64,000 bases of DNA from Roseovarius salinarum (lineage in GTDB: Bacteria > Pseudomonadota > Alphaproteobacteria > Rhodobacterales > Rhodobacteraceae). Every line of letters begins with the position of its first letter. The stretch's first letter is position 1. Position numbers and translations under genes: made by a program. The notes beneath the pieces were generated by a model, which made no database searches, was not told the DNA's origin, and worked only from the letters and a program-made list of their open reading frames with translations. Shown here piece by piece: positions 1 to 7,807 of the stretch. The stretch spans positions 371,324 through 435,323 of the forward strand of contig NZ_PHNT01000001.1 in NCBI RefSeq assembly GCF_002834145.1, in the 5' to 3' direction.

Positions 1-417
1 GTCAAGGATCTGATCCCGGACCTCACGCATTTCTACGCCCAGCACGCCAGCATCATGCCGTGGCTGGAAACCAAGACGAACACCCCGGCAAAGGAGTGGA
101 AGCAGTCGATCGAGGACCGCGAGAAGCTTGACGGTCTCTACGAATGCGTCATGTGTGCCTGTTGCTCGACGGCGTGCCCGTCCTACTGGTGGAACGGCGA
201 CAAGTACCTCGGGCCGGCCGCGCTGCTGCATGCCTACCGCTGGATCATCGACAGCCGGGACGAGGCAACGCCCGAAAGGCTGGACGACCTTGAAGACCCC
301 TTCAAGCTCTACCGCTGCCACACGATCATGAACTGTGCCAAGACCTGCCCCAAGGGCCTCAACCCGGCCAAGGCGATCTCGGAGATCAAGCGCATGATGG
401 TCAACCGCGCGGTGTGA
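1..417 (+). CDS. sdhB: succinate dehydrogenase iron-sulfur subunit, C-terminal part
   Basis: The reading frame is open from the first base and ends in TGA, so this is the last 138 codons of a gene whose start lies outside the window. The residues include CxxCxxCxxxCP ([12 protein letters not shown]), the ligand set for the [4Fe-4S] cluster, followed by [21 protein letters not shown]-type sequence that supplies the [3Fe-4S] cluster cysteines. This is the C-terminal ferredoxin domain of SdhB, which passes electrons from the flavoprotein SdhA to the quinone site at the inner membrane. The N-terminal [2Fe-2S] domain is not visible. The length and the ending in a basic helix are normal for the family. 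Confidence 0.97.
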   Translation, partial: VKDLIPDLTHFYAQHASIMPWLETKTNTPAKEWKQSIEDREKLDGLYECVMCACCSTACPSYWWNGDKYLGPAALLHAYRWIIDSRDEATPERLDDLEDPFKLYRCHTIMNCAKTCPKGLNPAKAISEIKRMMVNRAV

Positions 418-427
418 ACCGCGCGGC

Positions 428-455
428 CGGCCCGGCAATGCGCATTGGCGGGCCG
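428..455 (+). terminator. strong hairpin just after sdhB
   Basis: Seven-base arms CGGCCCG (428-434) and CGGGCCG (449-455) enclose a second short stem (436-440 with 443-447), giving a long hairpin 10 bases after the sdhB stop. No T run follows, so it is not a textbook intrinsic terminator. It may instead protect the 3' end of the sdh transcript or work together with Rho. Confidence 0.4.
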
Positions 456-574
456 ATCCTGACGCAACGTCAGACCTGCAATTCCCGCATACCGCTCTTG
501 CCGACTCGGCGGTGCAATGCCGCGACGCAGAAACCTAGATTCTGCACTGCAACACAGGCAGAAGGATCAAGGAC

Positions 575-733
575 ATGGCAGTCCCGGCCCAGAATCAGGA
601 TCAGGCCCCGACCGTCCGAAAGGACCAGATGGCGTTCCACGACGTCTACTACAGCCCGGATCGCCCGGCGAATTCCGCCGTGGCGCCGAAGATGGGCGCG
701 CTGGAACAGATGTACGCCTATTACGACGGCTGA
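575..733 (+). CDS. small conserved hypothetical protein (52 aa)
   Basis: A short frame starts at ATG 575 and ends at TGA 733. The product (MAVPAQNQDQ... to ...EQMYAYYDG) is hydrophilic, has no signal peptide or membrane segment, and ends in a Tyr-rich tail (QMYAYYDG). It lies about 160 bases downstream of sdhB in the same direction. I recall similar short frames behind sdhB in Rhodobacterales, but I do not recognise a function. The purine-rich stretch GAAGGATCAAGGA before the ATG can serve as a ribosome-binding site. It is a plausible real gene, though its shortness keeps confidence moderate. Confidence 0.6.
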   Translation: MAVPAQNQDQAPTVRKDQMAFHDVYYSPDRPANSAVAPKMGALEQMYAYYDG

Positions 734-833
734 CGCGCTCACGCGCGACGCGCGGGGTCGTGATGCAACCGGCGTTGCGGGCGGGGGCACGGTCTGCGAC
801 CCTCGGGCGCACCACCTGCACCCGGGGGTCACG

Positions 834-1427
834 ATGCCTTTCCTGCCCAGCCTGCCCGAAACGGCGCACCTTGCTGATCTCTTCACCCGGTTCCCGGGGA
901 ACCTGCGCCCCCTCATGGAGGTTCACGACGGCCTGCTGCGTGGTGACGGGGCGCTTTCGGTGGGCGAACGCGAGTTGATCGCGGCGTATGTGTCGGCGCT
1001 CAACGCCTGTCGGTTCTGCGAAGGTTCCCACAAGGTCTATGCAGAGGCCTTCGGTTTCGACCCCGCGCTGATCGACGCGCTGCTGGCCGATCCGGCGACG
1101 GCGCCGGTCGATCCGGCCCTGCGCCCGCTGCTGGCTTATGTGGCCAGGCTCAACACCTTGCCAAGCCGGTTGACCGATGCCGACGCGGCGGCCGTTTTCG
1201 AGGCCGGCTGGCCCGAGGCCGCGTTGTGGGAGGCGGTGCAGGTCTGCGCGCTGTTCAACATGATGAACCGCATCGTCGAGGGCACCGGCATCAACTTCGA
1301 TTACGCGACCGCGCCGGGGGCGCACCCCGCACAGGGAACCCGGCCCGACCCGGATGCGCCCGCCTACAGCCACTTCGCCGACAGGATCGAGGCGGCAGCG
1401 CGCGGCCCCTCGCGCGGCGACGGCTGA
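834..1427 (+). CDS. AhpD-like / carboxymuconolactone decarboxylase-family peroxidase-related enzyme
   Basis: The 197-residue product carries the AhpD-type motif near residues 59-65: an alpha helix with CRFCEGSH, that is CxxC followed by His. In alkylhydroperoxidase D this pair of cysteines with a nearby His and Glu reduces hydroperoxides. The preceding GERELIAAYVSALNAC and the all-helical character match the CMD fold. The frame stays open upstream, but the family normally begins close to the MPFLPSLP sequence, so ATG 834 is chosen. The substrate is unknown. No AhpC partner is nearby, so a general role in peroxide or thiol redox chemistry is the safest inference. Confidence 0.75.
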   Translation: MPFLPSLPETAHLADLFTRFPGNLRPLMEVHDGLLRGDGALSVGERELIAAYVSALNACRFCEGSHKVYAEAFGFDPALIDALLADPATAPVDPALRPLLAYVARLNTLPSRLTDADAAAVFEAGWPEAALWEAVQVCALFNMMNRIVEGTGINFDYATAPGAHPAQGTRPDPDAPAYSHFADRIEAAARGPSRGDG

Positions 1428-1505
1428 CCTGCACGCCGGCACGGTTGCGGCCACGGCCCGCCGGCGCTATGCCGCGGGGATGAAAGGCAAGGCGGGATAC
1501 CCGGC

Positions 1506-1715
1506 ATGATCGTCGTCGTCGGCCTGATCGTGGCCTTCGTGCTGGTCCTGATCTTCGCGAACCGTGAAACGCGTGACTGCCGCTGGCGCGAGGATCGAAC
1601 CGGCGACCGCGACGGGCAGAAGAAGTTCAGATGCATGGCCTGCGGGGCCGAGGCCTTTACAACGACCGGCAAACCGCCTTTGGATTGTCGGGCGAAGACA
1701 AAGGACCGACGCTGA
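1506..1715 (+). CDS. small single-pass membrane protein with a possible zinc ribbon (69 aa)
   Basis: The product begins with a hydrophobic stretch (residues 2-18, MIVVVGLIVAFVLVLIF) that is a clear membrane anchor, followed by a charged linker and a C-terminal segment with CMAC and a later Cys (FRCMACGAEAF...LDC), plus one earlier Cys. Two to four cysteines spaced this way resemble a small zinc ribbon. GGCGGGA upstream is a reasonable ribosome-binding site. It ends 7 bases before the next gene, so the two are probably cotranscribed. I do not recognise a named family. A membrane-tethered metal or redox module is only an inference. Confidence 0.6.
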   Translation: MIVVVGLIVAFVLVLIFANRETRDCRWREDRTGDRDGQKKFRCMACGAEAFTTTGKPPLDCRAKTKDRR

Positions 1716-1722
1716 GGTGCCC

Positions 1723-2565
1723 ATGCGAGAGCCCGCCGATGCCGATGCCCGCCGCGCCGTGGCGCCCGTGATCGCCTATCCCGACGACACGCTGCCCCGG
1801 CCCGACCTTGACCTGTATCGCGCCGCGCGCGCCGGCGCCACGCTGACGGCCTCCGTGCGGGTCGAGCCGCGCGAGGCCGCGTGCTTCACGGTGCCGGCGG
1901 GTCATTTCTTCCGCATCGTCAGCGTCGAGGGGCCGCAGGTGGGCGATCTGAACCTGTGGAACCGCGCCGACCTGTCCGAGCGGTTCTATTCCGGCAAGAC
2001 CCGCGCGCTGCACGGCACGCACCTGGGCACGGGCGCGCGCATGTGGTCGAGCTTTCCGGCGATGCGCCCCATGGCCACCATCGTGGAGGACACGCTGGAC
2101 TGGTACGGTTTCGACGCCTACGGCGGCGCGGTGCACGACGTGATCGGAACGCGCTGCGACCCCTACACCGGCAACCTGCTGGCGGGCACGCAGTATCACC
2201 ACTGCTGCCATTCCAACCTGACGCGCGCGCTGGCCGACGAAACGGGCCTGTCGCTGGCCGAGGCCGAGGGCTGCGTCCACGACGTGCTCAACGTGTTCAT
2301 GTGCACCGGCTTCACCCGCGACACCGGCCAGTATTTCATGAAGGCCAGCCCGGTGCGCCCCGGCGACCACCTCGAGTTCTTCGCCGAGATCGACCTGCTG
2401 GGCGCGCTCAGCGCCTGCCCGGGCGGTGATTGCTCGGCCGAGCATTCCAGCGACACCGCGCAGTGCCATCCGCTGCTGGTCGAGGTCTACGCGCCCGCGC
2501 AGGGCGCGCTGGCCGGCTGGGCGCCGCCGCCGGTCAACGGGTACGACCGCAGCCACGGCCGCTGA
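1723..2565 (+). CDS. DUF1989 / urea carboxylase-associated family protein
   Basis: The 280-residue product matches the DUF1989 family by its central sequence: FTVPAGHFFRIVSVEGPQVGD, a DLNLWN segment, the Cys/His-rich QYHHCCHSNL, and DVLNVFMCTGF. Members are often encoded beside urea carboxylase or aminomethyltransferase-type genes, and their chemistry is largely unassigned. No urea carboxylase gene is in this window. ATG 1723 is chosen because the sequence before it overlaps the preceding small gene and lacks family character. The conserved His and Cys residues could bind metal, which is inference. Expected location is the cytoplasm. Confidence 0.8.
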   Translation: MREPADADARRAVAPVIAYPDDTLPRPDLDLYRAARAGATLTASVRVEPREAACFTVPAGHFFRIVSVEGPQVGDLNLWNRADLSERFYSGKTRALHGTHLGTGARMWSSFPAMRPMATIVEDTLDWYGFDAYGGAVHDVIGTRCDPYTGNLLAGTQYHHCCHSNLTRALADETGLSLAEAEGCVHDVLNVFMCTGFTRDTGQYFMKASPVRPGDHLEFFAEIDLLGALSACPGGDCSAEHSSDTAQCHPLLVEVYAPAQGALAGWAPPPVNGYDRSHGR

Positions 2566-2618
2566 AGGCCGCAGGCGACAGATTGTCTTATTGCGCGCTG
2601 GCCTGATTCGCGGGGACC

Positions 2619-2632
2619 GTTACGGCCGTAAC
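2619..2632. repeat. 14-base perfect palindrome in a promoter-position gap
   Basis: GTTACGGCCGTAAC reads identically on both strands and lies 64 bases before the ATG of the exported protein at 2697, in the 131-base gap after the DUF1989 gene. Its size and position suit a dimeric regulator's operator, but no regulator is next to it. Confidence 0.35.
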
Positions 2633-2696
2633 CGGCGGACTTGGCAGCGATCGCGTCAATTGCCCGCCACGGCAAGGCTGCAGGCGGGAGGATTTC

Positions 2697-3140
2697 ATGA
2701 ACAGACTGGTTTCGGCGGCGGGAGTCGCGGCACTGGTGGCCGCGCTGGCCGCAGCGGCATCGGCGCAGGAAGAGCAGGCGGGCGGCAAGGTCGCGGCGCG
2801 CTACGAGGCGCTGCCGTGGGTGGAACTTGCGGTCGTCCAGGGCGGCGGACTCTCGGTAGATGCCACGTGTCGTGAAAGCGCTGACTACTCGCTCGAGCTT
2901 TTGCCGTTCCTCGGCTACATGTCGTGGACCTTCCGCGGTTGCGTGTGTGACGCGTCGCAGGAATTTGCGCGTGGCAAGGCGCTCGGCGAATTGTCGGCCA
3001 TCGCGCAGAACCCCGGTCATCAGGTGCGTACTGAAAAGTCGCGCATTTTCTGGCACGACCTCGAGGCTGGCGAGACGCGCGACGAGACGGTGTATTGCTA
3101 CAATATCGAGGCGCTCGCGCAGGAATACGGGCTTCGGTAG
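2697..3140 (+). CDS. exported hypothetical protein (147 aa)
   Basis: A typical signal peptide is visible (MNRLVSAAGVAALVAALAAAASAQ, cleavage likely after ASA, about residue 23). The mature part is about 124 residues and holds four to five cysteines (ATCRES, GCVCDAS, YCYN), suitable for disulfides in the periplasm. GGGAGGATTTC before the ATG is a good ribosome-binding site. The internal part of the gene uses more A/T at third positions than its neighbours, which may indicate different ancestry. No family was recognised. It lies 11 bases ahead of the PASTA protein gene, so the two may share a transcript. Confidence 0.75.
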   Translation: MNRLVSAAGVAALVAALAAAASAQEEQAGGKVAARYEALPWVELAVVQGGGLSVDATCRESADYSLELLPFLGYMSWTFRGCVCDASQEFARGKALGELSAIAQNPGHQVRTEKSRIFWHDLEAGETRDETVYCYNIEALAQEYGLR

Positions 3141-3151
3141 GCGCTGGGGAC

Positions 3152-4732
3152 ATGGGCACGCGCAACATGCCGGGGGGCGGACGCGTGGCGCGCGGGATGC
3201 GCGCGCTGGCGGTCGCTGTGCTGTTCGCCGGGATGGCCGGGCCAGGGGCGGCGCAGGAGGGCGCCGAGACGGCGCTGCCCGCCGCCGCGGACCTGCCCGC
3301 GCCGTCCGAACTCGGCCTGTCCGCCACCCGCGCGGCGTTGCCCGATCCGGCCGAGCTGCGCCTCGAGGCAGCGCGCGAGGCGCTTCCCCCACCGCGGGAA
3401 CTGGGCCTGACGGCCGACCGCGCGGCACTGCCGGATCCTGTCGAGCTGTCCTTTCGCGCGACACGCCAGGCACTGCCCGACCCGGCCGACCTTCGGCTTG
3501 GGGCGACGCGGCTGGCACTGCCCGATCCCGTCGATCTCGGGCTGCGCGCCGAGCGCGCGGCGCTGCCGCCGCCCTACCGGCTGACGCTGCGGGCCGAGCG
3601 CCTCGAAGAGGAAGAGGCCGAGCCGGTCACCGTCCCGGCTGTCGTCGGTCTGCCCCTGCCCATGGCGAAGGGGCGGCTTTCCAACGCCGGGCTGACCGCG
3701 GTGCCAGTGCTGGGGGCGCCCGCCGACGACCGCCACGAAACGCCCGGCCGGGTGTTTTCCGCCAGCCCGCCGCCCGGCGCGACGGTGTCCGCGGGGTCGG
3801 AGGTGTCGCTGCGGGTCTACGCCCCGCGCCCGAAGGTCACCGTGCCCGATCTTTCCGGAGAAACGCTCGAGGCCGCGCGCGGCCGGCTGACGGCCGCCGG
3901 CTTCGACCCGGCCGGCCCGGCGCTGGGCAAGGCGCCCGAGGCCGGCGCGGGCGAGCCCGGAACCGTCATCGGCACGCGCCCGCCCGCAGGCGCGACGCTG
4001 CCCAAGTTCTCGCCCGTCACGATCCTGCTGCACCCGCCGCGCCCCGAGGCGCCGCCCGTCGCCGACCCCGCACCGCCCCCCGCGCCCGAGCCCGAGGAAC
4101 CGGCGGCTGAGGTGGCCTGGGAAGGTGCCTGGCGCGGCACCGTGCAGCTGTCCGAGATCCGCCTTGACGGCGCGCGGGTCAGCCCGGCGCAATTCCGTAA
4201 CAGGCTTGAATCCGGCTGGCGCCGTGCCAAGGCAACGGGCAATCGCCAGATCATGGGATCGGACCTGGCCGAGAACATCGGCGACGCGATCGTCGCGATC
4301 GTTTCGGCGGCGGTCACGGGGCTGGAACAGGGGCTGCCGTTCGGCCTCGCGCTCGCCCCGGAGGGTGACGATTTCCGGTTCGTCGCGCCACGCGGCCCCG
4401 GGGCCGAGGACGCCAACGAAAGGCTCGCCGGGCTGTCATCGCTGACACGCCTCGGCGAGGGGCGCCTGCGTTTCCTTCACGAAACGGCCGAGGAGGGGCA
4501 GACGATGACCGTCGAGATCGAACTGGCCCCGGCCCCGGAGGACGGCGGGATCGTGATGCACCTTCGCGCCGACCTGCGGCAGGCCTCGGGCGAGTCGTGG
4601 CTGCGGGCGCGCCGCATCGAATTCGCCGTCGTCGGTCAACTCGACCGGGGCCGATTGCCGTTCGACGAGATGCGCGAGACGATCCTGCAAGAGCTTCAAC
4701 CCCACATGAAGGCCGCTGCCGGGCGGTTGTGA
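3152..4732 (+). CDS. exported PASTA-domain protein with an N-terminal 15-residue tandem repeat
   Basis: The 526-residue product has a signal peptide (about residues 1-35, ending GPGAAQ). Seven copies of a 15-residue unit (consensus ALPDPxxLxLxAxRx) follow at residues 47-151, then two PASTA-type repeats (about 158-224 and 227-296, each with a VP-x(2-3)-G start and a PPxGAxVxxGSxVxL end), a Pro-rich linker, and a C-terminal domain of about 200 residues. PASTA modules bind peptidoglycan or glycans and are unusual outside kinases and PBPs in Gram-negatives. The start is ATG 3152. The stop overlaps the start of the next gene, which also encodes an exported cell-wall-type protein, so a shared envelope role is likely. 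The C-terminal domain is not recognised. Confidence 0.75.
   Translation: MGTRNMPGGGRVARGMRALAVAVLFAGMAGPGAAQEGAETALPAAADLPAPSELGLSATRAALPDPAELRLEAAREALPPPRELGLTADRAALPDPVELSFRATRQALPDPADLRLGATRLALPDPVDLGLRAERAALPPPYRLTLRAERLEEEEAEPVTVPAVVGLPLPMAKGRLSNAGLTAVPVLGAPADDRHETPGRVFSASPPPGATVSAGSEVSLRVYAPRPKVTVPDLSGETLEAARGRLTAAGFDPAGPALGKAPEAGAGEPGTVIGTRPPAGATLPKFSPVTILLHPPRPEAPPVADPAPPPAPEPEEPAAEVAWEGAWRGTVQLSEIRLDGARVSPAQFRNRLESGWRRAKATGNRQIMGSDLAENIGDAIVAIVSAAVTGLEQGLPFGLALAPEGDDFRFVAPRGPGAEDANERLAGLSSLTRLGEGRLRFLHETAEEGQTMTVEIELAPAPEDGGIVMHLRADLRQASGESWLRARRIEFAVVGQLDRGRLPFDEMRETILQELQPHMKAAAGRL
3290..3604 (+). repeat. seven tandem 45-base repeats coding ALPDPxxLxLxAxRx
   Basis: Residues 47-151 of the PASTA protein fall into seven 15-residue units: DLPAPSELGLSATRA, ALPDPAELRLEAARE, ALPPPRELGLTADRA, ALPDPVELSFRATRQ, ALPDPADLRLGATRL, ALPDPVDLGLRAERA and ALPPPYRLTLRAERL. 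The Pro pair, two Leu positions and the Arg at position 14 are nearly invariant, with no insertions. Confidence 0.9.
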
Positions 4733-5679
4733 TGAAACCACGGAGGGTCGGAAGGATGATCGCGTTGCGCTGCTGGGTTTCCGTGATCCTGGTGCTTCTG
4801 GCGCTGCCCGCCGTCCCCGCCCACGCCGCCCCGGTCGCGGCCGAGGTCGCCGCGGTCGAAGGCGATACGGTCACGTTGGCCCTGCCTGCCGGCGCGCAGG
4901 TGGATCCCGGGGCAAAGGTCACCATTTCCGGCGAAATTCCCGGTATCGGCCCGGTCGCGATCTCCGGCGAATGGCGCGTGATCCAAGGTGGCACCGGCCG
5001 CGTGCGTGCCCGCCAGGTCGGCGAGGTGTCCTCGCCGCCGCAGGTGGGGTATCGCGCCACCATCGAGAACGGGACGGCACGGGCCCCGGCACCGCAGGCG
5101 CCGCCGGAGGAGGAGGAAACGCCGGTGCCCGCGCCGGACGCCGCCACGCCGCCCGGGGACGCCGCGCCGGACCCCGCGCTGGTGCGCAAGGCGGAGCGAT
5201 ATCTTGTCGAGCGCGGTTACATCGTCGGCAAGATCGACGGCACGCCCGGGCCGCGGACGCGTGCCGCGATCCGCGAGTTCCAGCAAAGCAGCGGGTTGAC
5301 GGTGGACGGCCGCATCACCCCCGAGCTGGTGGACAGGCTGAAGCGGATGTTCACGGCCTCGGGCCGGATGCGGCACGCCACGCTTGGCGTCATGGTGCGC
5401 AACCCGAGCCGCGAACAGGCCCTGGCCGCCGGCGCGGACAGCAAGACCGGCGTGCTGGTCGAGCGGGTTCTTGACGACAGCGCCGCCAGTCGCGCCGGAA
5501 TGCGGCGGGGCGACCTGATCGTGTCTCTGGGCGCGCGGGGCATCGTGGATGCGACGAAGCTCCGGCTGGTCGTCCTTCGGCTGGCGCCCCTTTACCCGCA
5601 GGAGTGGCGCACCACGCCCTTCACCCTTTACCGCGACGGTCGCAAGGTCGAGGGCCGGGTGCGGCTCCATCCGGATTGA
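4732..5679 (+). CDS. exported peptidoglycan-binding and PDZ domain protein
   Basis: Reading from ATG 4732 the product has 315 residues with a signal peptide (MKPRRVGRMIALRCW... ending AHAA). A small beta-rich domain follows, then a Pro/Glu-rich linker, a PG_binding_1 motif (ALVRKAERYLVERGY... GxPGPRTRAAIREFQ), and a C-terminal PDZ-like domain (LGVMV...GVLVERVLDDSAASRAGMRRGDLIVSLG). The ATG overlaps the previous stop as ATGA, which suggests translational coupling. An in-frame ATG at 4756, 8 bases behind CGGAGGG, is an alternative and would shorten the signal peptide only. It is probably a periplasmic cell-wall protein working with its PASTA neighbour. Confidence 0.8.
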   Translation: MKPRRVGRMIALRCWVSVILVLLALPAVPAHAAPVAAEVAAVEGDTVTLALPAGAQVDPGAKVTISGEIPGIGPVAISGEWRVIQGGTGRVRARQVGEVSSPPQVGYRATIENGTARAPAPQAPPEEEETPVPAPDAATPPGDAAPDPALVRKAERYLVERGYIVGKIDGTPGPRTRAAIREFQQSSGLTVDGRITPELVDRLKRMFTASGRMRHATLGVMVRNPSREQALAAGADSKTGVLVERVLDDSAASRAGMRRGDLIVSLGARGIVDATKLRLVVLRLAPLYPQEWRTTPFTLYRDGRKVEGRVRLHPD

Positions 5680-5704
5680 CGCGGGCATCGTGCCGGCTGG
5701 GAAA

Positions 5705-5781
5705 TGGTGACCCCGGAAGGACTCGAACCCTCAGCCTGTTGATTAGAAGTCAACTGCTCTATCCAGTTGAGCTACGGGGTC
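5705..5781 (-). tRNA. tRNA-Arg (anticodon TCT)
   Basis: The complement folds into a cloverleaf: acceptor GACCCCG/CGGGGTC, D arm with AGCTCAACTGGATAGAGC, anticodon stem GTTGA/TCAAC around the loop CTTCTAA (TCT, reads AGA), and T arm GAGGGTTCGAGTCCTTC. A genomic CCA (complement at 5705-5707) is included. It follows the epimerase gene in the same direction. Confidence 0.97.
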
Positions 5782-5833
5782 TTCAACTGAGGGTCTTTAG
5801 CGCCCCCGCCTGACGGAATCAAAGCCAAAACGC

Positions 5834-6847
5834 CTATGTGCCGTAGTAGTCGCGGAACCACGCCACGAAGCGCGCGATGCCGTCGCGGTAATCGGTCTGC
5901 GGGCGATACCCGGTCAGTCGCTGCAGCAGGGACGCGTCGGCCCAGGTCGCGGGCACGTCGCCCATCTGCATGGGCATGTAGTTGCGCCGGGCGGGAATGC
6001 CCAATTCGGCCTCGATCGCGTCGATGAAATCCAGCAGCCGGACCTTTTCCGAGTTCCCGATGTTGACGATGCGGAAGGGCGCCACCGGGCTCAGGCTGTC
6101 GCCGGTCTCGATCGCCGCGGGTGTCTCGGGGCGCTCGGGAATCGCGTCCATCAGCAGGCGGATGCCGCGCACCAGGTCGTCGACGTAGGTGAAGTCGCGG
6201 TACATCTCGCCTTGGTTGTAGACGTCGATGGGCTGGCCCTCGAGGATCGCGTCGACGAACTTGAACAGCGCCATGTCGGGCCGGCCCCACGGGCCGTACA
6301 CGGTGAAGAAGCGGAACATCGTCGTGGGCAGGTCCCACAGGTGGGCATAGGCGTGGCCCATGCTCTCGTTGGCCTTCTTCGTGGCGGCGTAGATAGTCAT
6401 CTGCGTGTCGGCCTTGGCCGTCTCGGCATAGGGCATCTCGGCGTTGGCGCCGTAGACCGAGCTGGTCGAGGCCATCAGCAGGTGCCGCACCGCGTGGGCG
6501 CGGGCGGCCTCCATGACGTTGAAGGTGCCCACCAAGTTGCTGTCGATGTAGGCGCGCGGGTTCTCGAGGCTGTAACGCACCCCGGCCTGTGCGGCCAAGT
6601 GCACGATCACGTCGGGCGCGAAGTCGTCGGCGGCTGCCTGCAGCGTCTCGTTGTCTTCCAGCCAAGCCTCGGTCGCGGTGAAACCGGGGCTTTGCAACAG
6701 CATCTGGTGGCGCCGCTGCTTGAGGGCGACGTCGTAGTAATCCGTCATGCCGTCGTAGCCATGCACGCGCATGCCCTGGTCCAGCAGCAGCCGGGCGAGG
6801 TGATAGCCGATGAAGCCGGCGGTGCCGGTGATAAGAACCCGTGTCAT
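5834..6847 (-). CDS. NAD-dependent epimerase, UDP-glucuronate 4-epimerase type
   Basis: The 337-residue product begins [16 protein letters not shown], the GxxGxxG dinucleotide-binding start of the extended short-chain dehydrogenases, and has the catalytic S-S plus YxxxK set (STSSVYG and YAATKK). The early segment [16 protein letters not shown] is typical of UDP-glucuronate 4-epimerases (CapI/LpsL type), which make UDP-galacturonate for capsule or LPS. Length fits. Further along the window lie kps and kdsA genes, consistent with an organism making acidic surface polysaccharide, but this gene is not adjacent to them. Substrate assignment is by resemblance; UDP-glucose 4-epimerase is less likely. 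Confidence 0.85.
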   Translation of the reverse strand: MTRVLITGTAGFIGYHLARLLLDQGMRVHGYDGMTDYYDVALKQRRHQMLLQSPGFTATEAWLEDNETLQAAADDFAPDVIVHLAAQAGVRYSLENPRAYIDSNLVGTFNVMEAARAHAVRHLLMASTSSVYGANAEMPYAETAKADTQMTIYAATKKANESMGHAYAHLWDLPTTMFRFFTVYGPWGRPDMALFKFVDAILEGQPIDVYNQGEMYRDFTYVDDLVRGIRLLMDAIPERPETPAAIETGDSLSPVAPFRIVNIGNSEKVRLLDFIDAIEAELGIPARRNYMPMQMGDVPATWADASLLQRLTGYRPQTDYRDGIARFVAWFRDYYGT

Positions 6848-6884
6848 GGCCCCCTTCTAGGTGATCGTGCCCGTGCCCGCGAGA

Positions 6885-7667
6885 TCAATTCGCCCAGTCG
6901 CGCGCGAAGGGGTCGTCCGGGTAGCCCACGCCGGCAAGGTAGAGCCCCTGCGGCGGGCTGACCGGGCCGCAGGCCGCGCGCTCGCGCGCCGCCAGAGCCG
7001 CGCGCACGTCGTCGGGTGCCCAGGCGCCGGCGCCCACGCGTTCCAGCGTGCCGACGATGCTGCGCACCTGGTTGTGCAGGAACGACCGCGCGCGCAGGCG
7101 AAAACGCAGCTCCGGCCCGCTCTGGCCCGCGTGGTGGTCGATCCGAAGGTCGTCCAGCGTCTTGACCGGGCTGTTGGCCTGGCAGATCGACGACCGGAAG
7201 GTGGTGAAGTCGTGGTGACCCACAAGGTGCGCCGCGCCCGCGCGCATCGCCGCCACGTCCAGGTCGCGCGGCACCTGCCAGACCATCCCGCGTTCCAGCG
7301 TGGCCGGTGCGCGCCGCATCAGCAGGCGAAAGAGGTAGCGCCGTTCGATGGCCGAGAACCGCGCGTGCCAATCCTCCGACACTCGGGCGCAGTCCACCAC
7401 CGCGACCGGCGCGGGTTTCAGGTGGTAATTCAGTGCCTCCGACAGGCGGAAGGGTGTCCAAGCCTTGGTCAGGTCGCAATGGGCCACCTGTGCCAGCGCA
7501 TGAACGCCCGCGTCCGTGCGTCCGGCGGCGGCGATGCGGTGCGGTCCCGGCTCCAGCCGCGCCAGCGCCTCTTCCACCGAACCTTGCACCGACGGCTGGT
7601 CACGCTGTCGTTGCCACCCGCAGAAGGGGGCGCCGTTGTATTCGATCCGCAGGGCATAACGTGGCAT
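6885..7667 (-). CDS. truA: tRNA pseudouridine(38-40) synthase
   Basis: The 260-residue product has the TruA signature [11 protein letters not shown] with the catalytic Asp at residue 52, the N-terminal [12 protein letters not shown], and the later [12 protein letters not shown]-type segment. TruA converts U38-U40 of the anticodon stem-loop to pseudouridine in many tRNAs. Length matches the usual 250-270 residues. It starts at ATG 7667 with [12 protein letters not shown]. The gene ends 37 bases upstream of the epimerase gene on the same strand. It is divergent from the YcjX-type gene. Confidence 0.96.
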   Translation of the reverse strand: MPRYALRIEYNGAPFCGWQRQRDQPSVQGSVEEALARLEPGPHRIAAAGRTDAGVHALAQVAHCDLTKAWTPFRLSEALNYHLKPAPVAVVDCARVSEDWHARFSAIERRYLFRLLMRRAPATLERGMVWQVPRDLDVAAMRAGAAHLVGHHDFTTFRSSICQANSPVKTLDDLRIDHHAGQSGPELRFRLRARSFLHNQVRSIVGTLERVGAGAWAPDDVRAALAARERAACGPVSPPQGLYLAGVGYPDDPFARDWAN

Positions 7668-7807
7668 GGCAGGCCCCTTAGCGCGATTTGCCCCGCGACG
7701 GAAGGTTGCGCCACGGCCGACAGGGTGCTGGCATGGTGCGCGTGGCGGGGTTAGGCTGCGGCCGACCGGGGGACACCGGGACGGACCGGGGCAGAAGGGG
7801 CAGGCGC

